DNA from: Clostridia bacterium
Lineage (GTDB): Bacteria; Bacillota; Clostridia; Christensenellales; CAG-1252
Direction of reading: 5' to 3'
Assembly: GCA_017615495.1 (NCBI GenBank)
Contig: JAGAAA010000067.1
Coordinates: 1-13,639 of the forward strand
DNA length: 13,639 bases
In this document: in pieces, positions 5,757-12,264 of the stretch
How positions within the stretch are numbered: position 1 is the stretch's first letter
Layout: every line of letters starts with the position of its first letter
Notes under the pieces: model-generated
What the model was told of the DNA's origin: nothing
The model's database searches: none
The model's input: only the letters and a program-made list of their open reading frames with translations
Program-made: the position numbers and the translations under genes

Positions 5757-6986
5757 ATGAAAAAATATCTTTTGATCGGTGGTTCCATAGCGACGGAAGG
5801 CGCAATAGAAGGCATTTTATCCGTTGACAAAAATGCGGATATTACCGTACTTTGCGGCGAAAAACGCCCCTTGTATTCCCGCCCGTTGATCTCCTACGTT
5901 TTGGAAAAGAAAACGGCGGATGAAAACCTCTATTTCCGCGGGAAGGATTACTACGAGAAGAAGGGGGTAAAGGCGGTGTTTGCCGAAGCGACCGCGATCG
6001 ATCCCACCAAGAAGACCGTTCTTGCGGACGGCAAAGCCTATCCTTACGACAAATTGCTCGTCGCCACGGGTTCCAAGTCCTTCGTCCCGCCCATCAAGGG
6101 GTTGGACGGCGTTGCGAAAAAGCACACCTTTTACACGATGGACGATATGCTCGGATTGCGCGCCGACCTTGAAAAGGGCGGCAAGGTGCTGATCGTGGGC
6201 GCGGGACTTATCGGTATGAAATGCGCGGAAGGAGTCAAAGAGTACACGGACGACATCGTCGTCGCGGATATGGCGCCCCGTCCCCTTCCGGCGGCAACCA
6301 CCCCCGAAGCGGGGGCGATCGTGCAAGAGAGGCTCAAAGATATCGTGACCTTCCGTTTGAACGCCGCACTTGACCGTTTTGAGGGCAACAAGGCCGTTTT
6401 CGCAAGCGGGGAAGAGATCGACTTCGATATCTTGGTGCTGGCGCTTGGCGTCAGGCCGCAAGTGGGCTTACTCAAGGAGATCGGCGCGGAGATCAACCGC
6501 GGCGTGATCGTAAACGAAAAAATGCAAACCTCCCTTGCGGATATTTACGCCGCGGGCGACCTCGTCGAATCGTACGAAGCGGTCGGCGGCGGCAAACGTC
6601 TGTTGCAACTGTTCCCCAGCGCTTACCTCGGCGGCAAAACGGCGGGCAAGAACATGGCGGGGGAAGAAAACGCGTTTTTGACGGATATTCCGATGAATGC
6701 GACCAAACTTTTCGGCGTGCGCATCACTTCGGCGGGGCTTTTTGTCGGAGAGAAAACGGAGGTGGTCTCCGGAGAAGATTACCGCGCCGTTTATACGGAA
6801 GACGGTGTGATCAAAGGGTTTATTTTGATCGGTGATTCCACGCGCGCCGGCATCCTGACCGATTTCATTCGCAGGAAGCGCCCCATTTTAAACGCGGAGA
6901 TAACGAAACTTTTGTCGGATCGCGACTTGTCGCTCTATCCCGAGGAGGAAAGAAGAGCGGCGCTCGGAGGGAATTATGAAATTTAA
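5757..6986 (+). CDS. FAD-dependent NAD(P)H oxidoreductase, electron-input subunit of glutamate synthase
   Basis: A 409-residue protein of the pyridine nucleotide-disulfide oxidoreductase fold, closest in look to NADH:rubredoxin reductase and the N-terminal part of nitrite reductase NirB. Seen: the FAD N-terminal strand-turn YLLIGGSIATEGAIEG, LLVATGSKSFVPP (100-112), the dinucleotide motif VLIVGAGLIGMKCAEGV (144-160) and the second FAD motif DIYAAGDLVES (262-272). I see no redox-active CxxxxC pair at the active site. It differs from classical GltD, which carries its own Fe-S domain; here that role is on the separate polyferredoxin gene. The ATG at 5757 follows GAGGAG in the end of the ferredoxin gene. 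Whether it uses NADH or NADPH cannot be told by eye. The gene overlaps the next by 11 bases. Confidence 0.87.
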   Translation: MKKYLLIGGSIATEGAIEGILSVDKNADITVLCGEKRPLYSRPLISYVLEKKTADENLYFRGKDYYEKKGVKAVFAEATAIDPTKKTVLADGKAYPYDKLLVATGSKSFVPPIKGLDGVAKKHTFYTMDDMLGLRADLEKGGKVLIVGAGLIGMKCAEGVKEYTDDIVVADMAPRPLPAATTPEAGAIVQERLKDIVTFRLNAALDRFEGNKAVFASGEEIDFDILVLALGVRPQVGLLKEIGAEINRGVIVNEKMQTSLADIYAAGDLVESYEAVGGGKRLLQLFPSAYLGGKTAGKNMAGEENAFLTDIPMNATKLFGVRITSAGLFVGEKTEVVSGEDYRAVYTEDGVIKGFILIGDSTRAGILTDFIRRKRPILNAEITKLLSDRDLSLYPEEERRAALGGNYEI

Positions 6987-7692
6987 CGGAAAAACTTACG
7001 CGGCGAAAGAGATCAACGATGCGATCAAAGCGGCGGGCGGCGATGCCACGCTGAAGGAAGTTCTCGGCGAGCGCTTTATCGCTTGCGGCTTAAAAAGCGG
7101 CGTCGTCACCATCGAGGGCACCCCGGGCAACGCGCTCGGCGCTTACTTGGACGGGGCGGAGATCCGCGTGCGCGGCAACGGGCAAGACGCCGTCGGCGAT
7201 ACGATGAACGACGGCAAGATCGTGGTTTTCGGTTCGGTGGGTGATACCCTCGGTTACGCGATGCGCGGCGGCAAGATCTTCGTCAGGGACAACGTCGGTT
7301 ACCGCGCCGGCGTCCACATCAAAGAATACGGCGAAAAGAAGCCCGTCATCGTCATCGGCGGCAGGGCGGGTTGCTTCCTCGGCGAGTATATGGCGGGCGG
7401 TTTGATCCTCGTTTTGAACAAGGAAAACGTCAAGGATCCCATCGACGACTACACCGGCGTGGGAATGTACGGAGGTAAAATATTAGTTCGGGCTCATTTG
7501 CTTGACACCTTATTACCTAAACAAATAAAATGTAAAAGGGTAGAAGGGCAAGAGCTGGCGGAATTTACTCCTTACATTAAGGAGTACGCCGAGGAATTCG
7601 GTGCGGAGTTCGCAGCGCTCACCAAAGGCGACTTTTATTTGCTGACGCCGGATAGCTCAAACCCCTACAAACGGCTCTATACCAACAATTAG
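6976..7692 (+). CDS. Glutamate synthase, GXGXG-domain subunit (GltB3-like)
   Basis: A 238-residue protein matching the C-terminal beta-helix domain of GltB, which is structural and links the glutaminase and synthase sites. Repeating glycine turns are clear: RVRGNGQDAVGDTMNDGKIV, FGSVGDTLGYAMRGGKIFV, DNVGYRAGVHIKEYG, IGGRAGCFLGEYMAGGLILV and GVGMYGGKILVRAH. The ATG at 6976 overlaps the preceding gene by 11 bases and is preceded by CGGAGGG. Residues about 166-200 are written in codons unlike the rest of the operon (ATA, several TTA, CCT, TGT, GTA, CAT), giving an AT-rich patch that contains a promoter-like sequence and an inverted repeat, although the protein reads through smoothly. The residues after about 180 are less recognisable as family sequence. 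Confidence 0.9.
   Translation: MKFNGKTYAAKEINDAIKAAGGDATLKEVLGERFIACGLKSGVVTIEGTPGNALGAYLDGAEIRVRGNGQDAVGDTMNDGKIVVFGSVGDTLGYAMRGGKIFVRDNVGYRAGVHIKEYGEKKPVIVIGGRAGCFLGEYMAGGLILVLNKENVKDPIDDYTGVGMYGGKILVRAHLLDTLLPKQIKCKRVEGQELAEFTPYIKEYAEEFGAEFAALTKGDFYLLTPDSSNPYKRLYTNN
7502..7531 (+). promoter_or_regulatory. Candidate internal promoter for the GS-like/ANTAR/purine part of the operon
   Basis: TTGACA (7502-7507) and TAAAAT (7526-7531, 5 of 6) are spaced by 18 bases within coding sequence, in the unusually AT-rich patch. A start near 7538 would leave a leader of about 165 bases before the gene at 7704. It would let the regulator and purine genes be made when the upstream leader terminates transcription. 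This is sequence match only. Confidence 0.45.
7566..7586. repeat. Perfect inverted repeat (9-bp arms, 3-base centre) inside the GXGXG subunit gene
   Basis: TACTCCTTA, CAT, TAAGGAGTA. It lies about 30-50 bases downstream of the predicted start of the internal promoter candidate, where an operator or RNA hairpin could act. No U-run follows, so it is not a terminator. Confidence 0.6.
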
Positions 7693-7703
7693 GAGGCATA
7701 ACC

Positions 7704-8948
7704 ATGGTGGATTTCGACGATTTCGCGGATTTTATCAAAGAAGGCGACGTAAAATTCATTCGCTTAAGTTTTGTGGACTTGATGGGACGGCAAAAAAACG
7801 TCTCGGTCATGGCGGACGATTTTGAGAAGCACCTTTCGGACGGCGTGGTCATCGAAGGCAAAGGAGCGGGCTTCCCCTCCGAAGCGGAGATCCGCCTGGT
7901 TCCCGATATGGGCACGGTGCACATCCTCCCGTGGCGTCCGCAACACGGCAGAGTGGCACGTTTCCTTTCTTCTCTTCAAACGGTTTCGGGCAAGAGTTTT
8001 CCGCTTGACGCCCGTAAGGTTCTTTCGGATACGGTCGCTTTTTTGAAGGAGCAAGGTTTTACTTCCGAGATCGGCACCGACAGCGAATTTTATCTTTTCC
8101 AACTCGATCAAAACGGCGATCCCACCTTCGTCACGCAGGACAAAGCGGGCGCTTACGACATCGCGCCGCTCGACAGGGGCGAAAACGTCAGGCGTGAAAT
8201 TTGCCTGACGATGGAGGAGATCGGCATCAGCCCTCTCTCTTCTCATCACGAGCAGGGCCCCGGGCAAAACGAGATCACCTTCGTGGAGCGTACCCCCCTT
8301 GAAGCGTGCGACAATTACGTGATCTTTAAGTCGGTGGTCAAAGCCATCGCTTCCCGCAACGGGCTTTTCGCATCCTTTATGCCCAAGCCCCTTCCCAACG
8401 AGCATGGCAACGGTTTGACCATCAATTTTGACCTCCGCAAGGGCAAGAAGTCGGTTTTTGCGGATGAGACGCAATCCGCGGTGGCGGAGGCGTTTGTCGC
8501 CGGCATACGCAGAAGGGCAAGAGAGTGCGCGCTCTTTGCGCATTCGGTGCCGAGTTCTTACGACCGCCTCGCTACTTATAAACAGATCACCGCTATCGCC
8601 ATCGATGAAAAGAGGGATAGCTTTATGCGTTATACCAACAAGCAAGGGGGCAAAAAGCTCGCTTTGCGCGCGCCGGATAACGCATGCAACCTTTATTTGA
8701 CCGTCGCCCTCGCGCTTCGCGCCGGCTTGGAAGGCATCAAGGAAGGGCTCACGGCAAACGACGTGAAAGCGGCGTCCGTCCCCGCTTCTTTCGAAGAAGC
8801 CGTCAAGGAAGCGGAAAACAGCGCCTTCTTAAAGGAAGTTTTGGGCGAAACTTTGCTTTCCGCCTACGTTGCCGAAAAGAAGAAGGTTGCGGAAGAATAC
8901 GAAAAGGACGCCGACGGCTACACCAAAAAAGAATTCGAAAGGCTGTAA
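7704..8948 (+). CDS. Divergent type I glutamine synthetase homologue, probably catalytically altered
   Basis: A 414-residue protein clearly of the GSI fold when compared from memory with B. subtilis GlnA (444 aa): VKFIRLSFVDLMGRQKNV, AGAYDIAPLDRGENVRREI, SHHEQGPGQNEITF, FKSVVKAIA and FMPKPL all align. Metal site n1 looks intact (Glu128, Glu183, Glu190). Other key positions differ: the n2-site His of NGSGMH is Thr239 (HGNGLTI), the n2-site Glu of RVEVR is Ala320 (KLALR), the flap Glu of GYEAP is Lys293 (in TYKQI), and the Asp of FDGSS is Glu51 in a shortened loop. Arg304, Arg309 and Arg322 are kept. Either it uses another chemistry or substrate, or it is a non-catalytic sensor. AGGAGG at 7691-7696 gives a strong start, and the ANTAR gene follows after 3 bases. 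Confidence 0.88.
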   Translation: MVDFDDFADFIKEGDVKFIRLSFVDLMGRQKNVSVMADDFEKHLSDGVVIEGKGAGFPSEAEIRLVPDMGTVHILPWRPQHGRVARFLSSLQTVSGKSFPLDARKVLSDTVAFLKEQGFTSEIGTDSEFYLFQLDQNGDPTFVTQDKAGAYDIAPLDRGENVRREICLTMEEIGISPLSSHHEQGPGQNEITFVERTPLEACDNYVIFKSVVKAIASRNGLFASFMPKPLPNEHGNGLTINFDLRKGKKSVFADETQSAVAEAFVAGIRRRARECALFAHSVPSSYDRLATYKQITAIAIDEKRDSFMRYTNKQGGKKLALRAPDNACNLYLTVALALRAGLEGIKEGLTANDVKAASVPASFEEAVKEAENSAFLKEVLGETLLSAYVAEKKKVAEEYEKDADGYTKKEFERL

Positions 8949-8951
8949 CCC

Positions 8952-9521
8952 GTGAGAAGCGTGCTGGTGGTGACGCCAAACCTCTCCGACCTCGATCTTT
9001 TTCGGGAGGATCTGGCGAAATTGAATGTCGAGGAGATCCTTGCGGTAAGGACTTCGTCGGAAGCGCGACGCATTTTGATCGATCGCGTTTACGATCTCCT
9101 GGTCATCAACGCCCCTTTGTCGGATGAAAACGGCGTAAGGTTGGCGGTGGACGTCATCGGCAACAAGGCAAACCAAGTTATCCTTTTGGTCAAAAGGGAA
9201 TATGCGGATGAGATCGCTTCCAAGGTGGAGGATTACGGCATTTTCACGGTGGAAAAGCCCATCTCGCACGCCGCGTTTTGGCTTGCGCTCAAAATGACCA
9301 GCGCCGCGTTCAACCGCACCCGCAGTTTTATCGATGAAAACGATCGGCTCAAAAAGAGCCTCGCCGACATCCGTTTGGTCAATCGCGCCAAGTGCCTTTT
9401 GATCGAAAAGTTGGGGCTCACGGAAGAAGAAGCGCATAAGGAAATGGAAAAACAAGCGATGAATCGTCGTATGGAAAAAGTGGAACTTGCGAAGAAGATC
9501 ATCGAAAAATACGAGGACTGA
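8952..9521 (+). CDS. ANTAR-domain RNA-binding antiterminator with degenerate receiver domain
   Basis: A 189-residue two-domain regulator. Residues 1-120 resemble a response-regulator receiver (RSVLVVTPNLSDLDLF, YDLLVINAPLSDENG, VEKPIS), but the phospho-acceptor Asp is Asn53 and the acidic pair after strand 1 is missing; only the conserved Lys102 remains. After a helical linker, residues about 130-186 form an ANTAR domain with the classic pattern VNRAKCLLIEKLGLTEEEAH, then EKQAMNRRMEKVELAKKIIE. ANTAR proteins bind paired hexaloop hairpins in leader RNA and stop terminator formation. Similar regulators (NitR, recalled from clostridial glnA-nitR loci) lie next to nitrogen genes. Start is GTG at 8952, 3 bases after the GS-like stop, with only a weak AAAGG site, so coupled translation is likely. 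Probable targets are the two leaders at 2349-2387 and 2610-2694. Confidence 0.88.
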   Translation: MRSVLVVTPNLSDLDLFREDLAKLNVEEILAVRTSSEARRILIDRVYDLLVINAPLSDENGVRLAVDVIGNKANQVILLVKREYADEIASKVEDYGIFTVEKPISHAAFWLALKMTSAAFNRTRSFIDENDRLKKSLADIRLVNRAKCLLIEKLGLTEEEAHKEMEKQAMNRRMEKVELAKKIIEKYED

Positions 9522-9523
9522 TT

Positions 9524-10816
9524 ATGGAAAAAGATTGTGTGATCGTCGGCATCGATTGGGGTGACGAGGGAAAAGGCAGAATGGTCGATCTGATCACGTC
9601 GGATTACGACGTGGTGGTCAGGTACCAAGGCGGCGGCAACGCGGGGCATACCGTTATCAACGAGTACGGCAAGTTTGCCTTGCATTTGCTTCCTTCGGGC
9701 ATCTTCCGCAAAGGGGTGGTCAACGTGCTTGGCAACGGCGTTGCGTTGGACCCCGAAAACCTTTTGAACGAGATCGAGGGCGTGCGCGCTCAGGGGATCT
9801 CGGTCACGCCGGAAAACTTGAAGATCAGCGATCGCGCTTCCATCTTGTTTCCGTGGCATCGCAAGCAGGACGAGCTTGAGGAAGCCCGCTTGAAGGACAA
9901 AAAGTTCGGTTCCACCAAGCAGGGCATCGCTCCCTTTTATTCTGATAAGTACCAAAAGAAGACCGTGATGCTCGGCGAGCTTTTCCAAGAGGAAAAGGCG
10001 CTTGCGCACGTCAAGGACATTTTGGATTGGAAAAACCTTTTGCTTCAAGGCGTTTACGGCGCGGAGCCCTATTCCGTTGAGGAGATCGACGCTTGGCTCG
10101 ACAAGTACGCGAGGAAGTTGCTTCCCTTCGTGTGCGATACCGGCGCCTTTTTGAAAAACGCAAAGGCGGAAGGGAAGAAGGTGCTTTTCGAGGCGCAACT
10201 CGGCGCGTTGCGCGACCTTGACTTCGGCATTTATCCCTATACCACCTCTTCCAACACTCTCGCAAGTTACGCGCCCATCGGCGCCGGGCTTCCCGCCCTC
10301 CGTCCCGAACGCGTGATCGGCGTCATCAAGGCGTATTCCACCTGCGTGGGCGAAGGTCCCTTCGTTTGCGAATGGTTTGGCGAAGAAGCGGAAAAACTGC
10401 GCGAAGCGGGCGGTGAATACGGCGCCAAAACGGGGCGTCCCCGTCGCGTCGGCCCCTTGGACGTCGTCGCCACCCGTTACGGGGTGGAATTGCAGGGGGC
10501 TACCGAGATCGCTCTCACCAAACTTGACGTTTTGAGTTATATGGATGAGATCCCCGTTTGCACGGCGTACGAAGTGGACGGGAAGATCACCAAGGAATTC
10601 CCCTTCCCGTCGCGTTTGGGCGAAGCCCGTCCCGTCACCGAGTACTTGAAAGGGTGGAAGAAGGACGTTTCCAAGGCGCGCAAGTGGGAAGACCTCCCCA
10701 AGGAAGCGCAGGATTACGTTTTGTACGTTGAAAAAGAGATAGGATGCTTCATCTCGTACGTTTCGGTCGGACCGGAGCGTGAAAGCGTGGTCATCCGTTC
10801 AAAGCAAGACAAATAA
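9524..10816 (+). CDS. purA: Adenylosuccinate synthetase
   Basis: GTP-dependent joining of aspartate to IMP, first step of the AMP branch. The 430-residue length is normal. Seen: VGIDWGDEGKGRMVD (P-loop with catalytic Asp14), GGGNAGHTV (His42), GSTKQGIAPFYSDKY, FEAQLGALRDLDFGIYPYTT, TSSNT, VGEGPF, KTGRPRRVGPLDVVATRY and LTKLDVLSY. Several motifs depart from the usual bacterial text (GIDWGDEGKG for GxQWGDEGKG, STKQGIAP for TTKRGIGP, FEAQLG for FEGAQG), so it belongs to a divergent PurA group, but the catalytic Asp and His are kept. The ATG at 9524 lies 2 bases after the ANTAR stop with GAGGA just upstream. It is followed by purB after 21 bases. Confidence 0.94.
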   Translation: MEKDCVIVGIDWGDEGKGRMVDLITSDYDVVVRYQGGGNAGHTVINEYGKFALHLLPSGIFRKGVVNVLGNGVALDPENLLNEIEGVRAQGISVTPENLKISDRASILFPWHRKQDELEEARLKDKKFGSTKQGIAPFYSDKYQKKTVMLGELFQEEKALAHVKDILDWKNLLLQGVYGAEPYSVEEIDAWLDKYARKLLPFVCDTGAFLKNAKAEGKKVLFEAQLGALRDLDFGIYPYTTSSNTLASYAPIGAGLPALRPERVIGVIKAYSTCVGEGPFVCEWFGEEAEKLREAGGEYGAKTGRPRRVGPLDVVATRYGVELQGATEIALTKLDVLSYMDEIPVCTAYEVDGKITKEFPFPSRLGEARPVTEYLKGWKKDVSKARKWEDLPKEAQDYVLYVEKEIGCFISYVSVGPERESVVIRSKQDK

Positions 10817-10837
10817 CAACCCACAAGGAGAAACACT

Positions 10838-12253
10838 ATGAAAGATAAGTTCGAATCCCCCTTTTCCTCAAGATACGCTTCGGAAGAAATGCTTACCCTC
10901 TTTTCGCCCGATACCCGTTACGTAACGTGGCGTAAGTTGTGGCTCGCTCTTGCGACGGCGGAAAAGGAGCTTGGGCTTCCCATCACGCAAAACCAACTTG
11001 ACGAGTTGAAAGCGCATTTGACGGACATCGATTACGAATGCGTGGCGGAAAGGGAAAAGGACGTCAAACACGACGTTATGGCGCACGTGTACGCCTTCGG
11101 AAAGGTGGCTCCCGCCGCCGCCGGCATCATCCACCTCGGCGCGACGAGTTGCTACGTGACGGACAACGCCGACCTCGTGATCTACCGCGACGCCTTGCTT
11201 TTGATCAAAAAGGAACTCCTTGCCTCTATCAAAAGCTTGTGGGCTTTTGCGGATAAGTACAAAGATCTTCCCACTCTTGGTTACACCCATTATCAACCGG
11301 CGCAGCTGGTCACGGTGGGCAAGCGCGCCTGCTTGTGGTTGCAGGATTTCGTGACCGACCTCACCGACCTCAACCGTTTGATCGACGATATGAAGTTCCT
11401 CGGTTGCCGCGGTACGACGGGCACCGAAGCCAGCTTTATGGAGCTTTTTGACGGCAACGAAGAAAAGATCGACGAAATGAACCGCAGGATCGCAAGCAAA
11501 TTCGGCTTCTCCTCCTGCTTTGACGTTTGCGGTCAAACCTATACCCGCAAGACCGATTCCCGCATTTTGAAGGTGCTGTCCTCCATTGCCGAAAGCGCGA
11601 TGAAGTTTGCCACCGATTCCCGCCTCTTGCAACACGACGGCGAAACGCAGGAATCCTTTGGCAAAAAGCAGATCGGGTCTTCCGCGATGGCGTATAAGAG
11701 CAACCCGATGCATGCGGAGCGCATTTGTTCCCTTGCTCGCTATTTGATGGTCGATTCGATGAACGCCGCGATGACGGCGTCTTCGCAATGGTTGGAGCGC
11801 ACGCTCGACGACTCCGCCAACAAGCGCATTTCGATGTGCGAAGGCTTCCTCGCCGCGGACGCGGTCCTGCGTTTGGTCGCGGACGTTGCGGGTGGTCTTA
11901 CCGTCAACGAAAAGGTGGTTTTGAAGCACGTCAAGGAATACCTTCCCTTCATTGCGACCGAAAACCTGATGATGGAAGGCGTCAAACGCGGCGGCAACAG
12001 ACAGGAACTTCACGAACTCGTCCGCACGGCGGCAGTCCGCGCCAAGCACATGATGAGGGAGGGCGAAACGCCCGACCTTCTTGCGGATCTTGCCAAGGAA
12101 AAGGCGTTCCGTATGACGGCGGAGGAGATGGAGCAAATGCTCGATCCCATCCTGTATACCGGCAGATCTGCGGCGCAAGCAAAAGCGTATCTTGAAAAGA
12201 TCCGTCCCATTGCGGAATCGGGCGAGGACATTTCTCCCGACATCTCTCTGTAA
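10838..12253 (+). CDS. purB: Adenylosuccinate lyase
   Basis: Fumarate-releasing lyase that acts on SAICAR and adenylosuccinate. At 471 residues it is longer than the ~430-residue B. subtilis type. Its signature block SSAMAYKSNPMHAERICSLA (281-300), then QWLERTLDDSANKR, is closer to the animal ADSL version ([20 protein letters not shown] from memory) than to typical Firmicutes PurB. Other fumarase-superfamily landmarks: KHDVMAHVYAF (77-87), LGATSCYVTDNADL (100-113) and LGYTHYQPAQ (147-156, catalytic His151). AAGGAG at 10825-10830 lies 7 bases before the ATG. It follows purA, so both AMP-branch steps are made together. Confidence 0.95.
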   Translation: MKDKFESPFSSRYASEEMLTLFSPDTRYVTWRKLWLALATAEKELGLPITQNQLDELKAHLTDIDYECVAEREKDVKHDVMAHVYAFGKVAPAAAGIIHLGATSCYVTDNADLVIYRDALLLIKKELLASIKSLWAFADKYKDLPTLGYTHYQPAQLVTVGKRACLWLQDFVTDLTDLNRLIDDMKFLGCRGTTGTEASFMELFDGNEEKIDEMNRRIASKFGFSSCFDVCGQTYTRKTDSRILKVLSSIAESAMKFATDSRLLQHDGETQESFGKKQIGSSAMAYKSNPMHAERICSLARYLMVDSMNAAMTASSQWLERTLDDSANKRISMCEGFLAADAVLRLVADVAGGLTVNEKVVLKHVKEYLPFIATENLMMEGVKRGGNRQELHELVRTAAVRAKHMMREGETPDLLADLAKEKAFRMTAEEMEQMLDPILYTGRSAAQAKAYLEKIRPIAESGEDISPDISL

Positions 12254-12264
12254 GGAGCCGAACT

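Larger units (their letters stand above)
7470..7590. other. AT-rich codon-usage patch inside the GXGXG subunit gene
   Basis: Flanking codons end mostly in C or G, while this stretch uses ATA, TTA, GTT, GCT, CAT, CCT, CAA, TGT, GTA, ACT and ATT. The frame is intact. It may reflect an embedded regulatory element (see 7502-7531 and 7566-7586) or a short imported segment. Confidence 0.6.

Noticed and set aside
5757..6986. Assignment of the FAD protein as classical GltD
   Set aside because: It lacks the N-terminal Fe-S domain of GltD and looks more like rubredoxin/nitrite-reductase-type flavoproteins; it is functionally analogous but not the same.
7616..7640. A third AAAGGC copy at about 7624 as another ANTAR site
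   Set aside because: The flanks (CACC and GACT) cannot form more than one closing pair, so no hairpin forms and no terminator overlaps it.
10868..12178. A 436-codon minus-strand open frame opposite purB
   Set aside because: It is antisense to adenylosuccinate lyase with His/Arg-rich composition typical of a reverse-frame artefact.
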